From Bacillota bacterium (GTDB taxonomy: Bacteria; Bacillota; Proteinivoracia; UBA4975), in NCBI GenBank assembly GCA_012727415.1, contig JAAYHI010000022.1, positions 1-6,515 of the forward strand: 6,515 bases of DNA, given 5' to 3'. This document shows positions 5,308 to 6,515 of the stretch, one piece after another. Every line of letters starts with the position of its first letter. Position 1 is the stretch's first letter. Made by a program: the position numbers and the translations under genes. The notes beneath the pieces are model-generated. The model saw only the letters and a program-made list of their open reading frames with translations, did not search any database and was not told where the DNA came from.

Positions 5308-6515
5308 GCCAATTCCTCCTCAGAGACCTGGGATAAGACAATTTCCCGGTAGACATTGCAGTCCTTCATCAATTCCTCGTGGGTGCCAATTCCGGCTACC
5401 GTCCCCTTTTCCAGGACAATTATGCGGTCAGCATCCATGACGGTGGCAACCCGCTGCGCCACTATTATCACGGTGGCACCTGCGGTTTCATCTTTCAGGG
5501 CCCGGCGCAGGCGGGACTCAGTGCGAAAATCCAGGGCAGAGAAACTGTCATCAAAGATATATATCTCCGGGCGCCGCACCAGGGCCCTGGCAATAGCCAG
5601 CCGCTGCTTCTGGCCGCCGGAGAAATTGACGCCGCCCTGAGCAACTTCAGAATCAAAGCCCTCGGGCATGGCAGTGATAAATTCCAGGGCCTGGGCAGTC
5701 TCTGCTGCCTTTCGCACTTCATCCAGGGTGGCTTCCTCCTTGCCCATGCGGATATTGGAGGCGATGGTGCCGGTAAAGAGCAAGGCCTGCTGGGGCACAA
5801 ACCCGATTTTGTCCCGCAGGGTGTCCTGAGACATATCCCTGATATCTACTCCGTCCACCAGAATGTTGCCGCTGTCCACATCGTAGAAGCGGGGAATTAA
5901 GCTGGCCAAAGTGGATTTTCCCGAGCCGGTGCCGCCAATAATTGCCGTGACCTCTCCGGGGCCTGCCCGGAAGGAGATATTTTGCAGCACCGGCACCTCG
6001 GCCCCGGGATAACTAAATGTAACATCCCGGAACTCAATATAACCCCGCGGGCCATCTGAGGCCACCGCCCTTTCGGGATCGACAATTTCCGGGCGGGTCT
6101 GCAGGACCTCGTTTATTCGCTTTACCGAGGCCAAGGCCCGGGGAAGCATGACAAACATCATCGAGACCATCATCAGTGAAAACATTATCTGCATCATATA
6201 CTGCAGGAAGGCCATGAGGTCCCCTACCTGCAGGGCACCCCCCGCTACCCGCTGCCCTCCAAACCACAGAATTGCCAGAGAAGCGAGGTTCATCAGCAAG
6301 AACATTGCCGGCATGGCGCCACCCATAAGGCGGTTGACAAAGGTCGCCGCCATGGTCAGATCGAGATTGGCAATGTCAAAGCGCTGCTGCTCATACTTTT
6401 CGCGGTTGAAGGCCCGAATTACTCTGATACCTGTGAGATTTTCCCGCAACACCAGGTTCAGCTTATCCAGCTTGGCCTGGATTGCCCTGAACAGGGGCAT
6501 GCCCAGGTAGGCAAC
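5304..6515 (-). CDS. ABC exporter subunit with degenerate ATP site (TM287/BmrC/YheI-like), 5'-truncated by the window edge
   Basis: The C-terminal 403 residues of a half-transporter; the frame is open to the window edge, so the Met at 6500 is internal and roughly 180 residues are missing compared with the usual 570-600. Numbering from that Met, the fragment shows the cytosolic end of helix 4 (1-50, with the conserved ENLTGIRVIRAF), helices 5 and 6 (about 54-85 and 95-122), then the ATPase domain: A-loop Tyr164, Walker A GGTGSGKST (189-197), Q-loop Gln237, canonical signature FSGGQ (293-297) and Walker B IYIFDD. Asp318 replaces the catalytic Glu, and Gln349 replaces the switch His (VAQR). These two changes mark the degenerate-site subunit of heterodimeric exporters such as Thermotoga TM287/288. 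Its normal signature would complete the working ATP site formed with Walker A/B of the partner. The gene overlaps the partner's start by 4 nt, which fits coupled translation in equal amounts. Its promoter lies outside the window. Confidence 0.95.
   Translation of the reverse strand, partial: VAYLGMPLFRAIQAKLDKLNLVLRENLTGIRVIRAFNREKYEQQRFDIANLDLTMAATFVNRLMGGAMPAMFLLMNLASLAILWFGGQRVAGGALQVGDLMAFLQYMMQIMFSLMMVSMMFVMLPRALASVKRINEVLQTRPEIVDPERAVASDGPRGYIEFRDVTFSYPGAEVPVLQNISFRAGPGEVTAIIGGTGSGKSTLASLIPRFYDVDSGNILVDGVDIRDMSQDTLRDKIGFVPQQALLFTGTIASNIRMGKEEATLDEVRKAAETAQALEFITAMPEGFDSEVAQGGVNFSGGQKQRLAIARALVRRPEIYIFDDSFSALDFRTESRLRRALKDETAGATVIIVAQRVATVMDADRIIVLEKGTVAGIGTHEELMKDCNVYREIVLSQVSEEELA
5315..5321 (-). 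promoter_or_regulatory. Ribosome binding site of the second exporter subunit, inside the upstream coding region
   Basis: The minus strand reads GAGGAGG, ending 7 nt before ATG 5307. It lies within the last codons of the upstream gene and encodes part of that protein's SEEE tail, so the acidic end of the first subunit and the initiation signal of the second share the same bases. Confidence 0.85.

Noticed and set aside
4801..5900. Several plus-strand open frames of 90-180 codons opposite the exporter genes
   Set aside because: They are shadows of strongly conserved ABC transporter coding sequence and have no convincing initiation signals or recognisable domains.
6498..6500. The ATG at 6500 as the true start of the first exporter subunit
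   Set aside because: The frame is open upstream to the window edge, and the product would lack helices 1-4; the gene is simply cut by the window.

Overview
The window looks like chromosome from a spore-forming, anaerobic-type Firmicute (Clostridia in the broad sense). This is an inference from strong GGAGG-type ribosome binding sites, GTG starts, heterodimeric ABC exporter subunits of the TM287/TM288 (BmrC/BmrD, YheI/YheH) kind, and two promoter sequences that match the sigma-H consensus and contain a Spo0A-box heptamer. All five genes lie on the minus strand, so the biological reading order is from position 6515 down to 1. The genes at both window edges are cut.

Region 6515-3460 encodes the two halves of a heterodimeric ABC exporter. 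The first subunit (5304-6515, N-terminus outside the window) has a degenerate ATP site: Asp replaces the catalytic Glu and Gln replaces the switch His. The second subunit (3460-5307, complete, 615 aa) has the intact catalytic residues but an altered signature motif, ISQGE. The genes overlap by four bases (ATGA) and are probably translationally coupled. A short hairpin terminator follows at 3418-3449.

Region 3410-2827 is a compact single-gene unit: a sigma-H-like promoter (3382-3410), a GTG-started gene for a 162-aa four-helix membrane protein of unknown function (2863-3351), and a strong intrinsic terminator (2827-2857).

Region 2765-1 begins with a second, better sigma-H-like promoter (2736-2765), which carries two Spo0A-box-like heptamers exactly 10 bp apart. 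It drives a probable two-gene operon for exported proteins: a 515-aa protein with a predicted beta-solenoid, a Pro-Glu linker and an Ig-like (BIG2-type) domain (1158-2705), then, 30 bp on, a secreted protein of unrecognised family (1-1127, C-terminus outside the window).

The most interesting point is the pair of matching promoters. They share the 10-mer TTTGTCGAAT, have sigma-H spacing of 11 and 12 bp, and both give predicted leaders of about 24 nt. They suggest that the small membrane protein and the secreted two-gene cassette are switched on together at the onset of sporulation or stationary phase, separately from the upstream exporter. The functions of these three genes cannot be told from the sequence. 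No RNA genes, mobile elements or CRISPR arrays were seen, and no intergenic gap exceeds about 160 bases.
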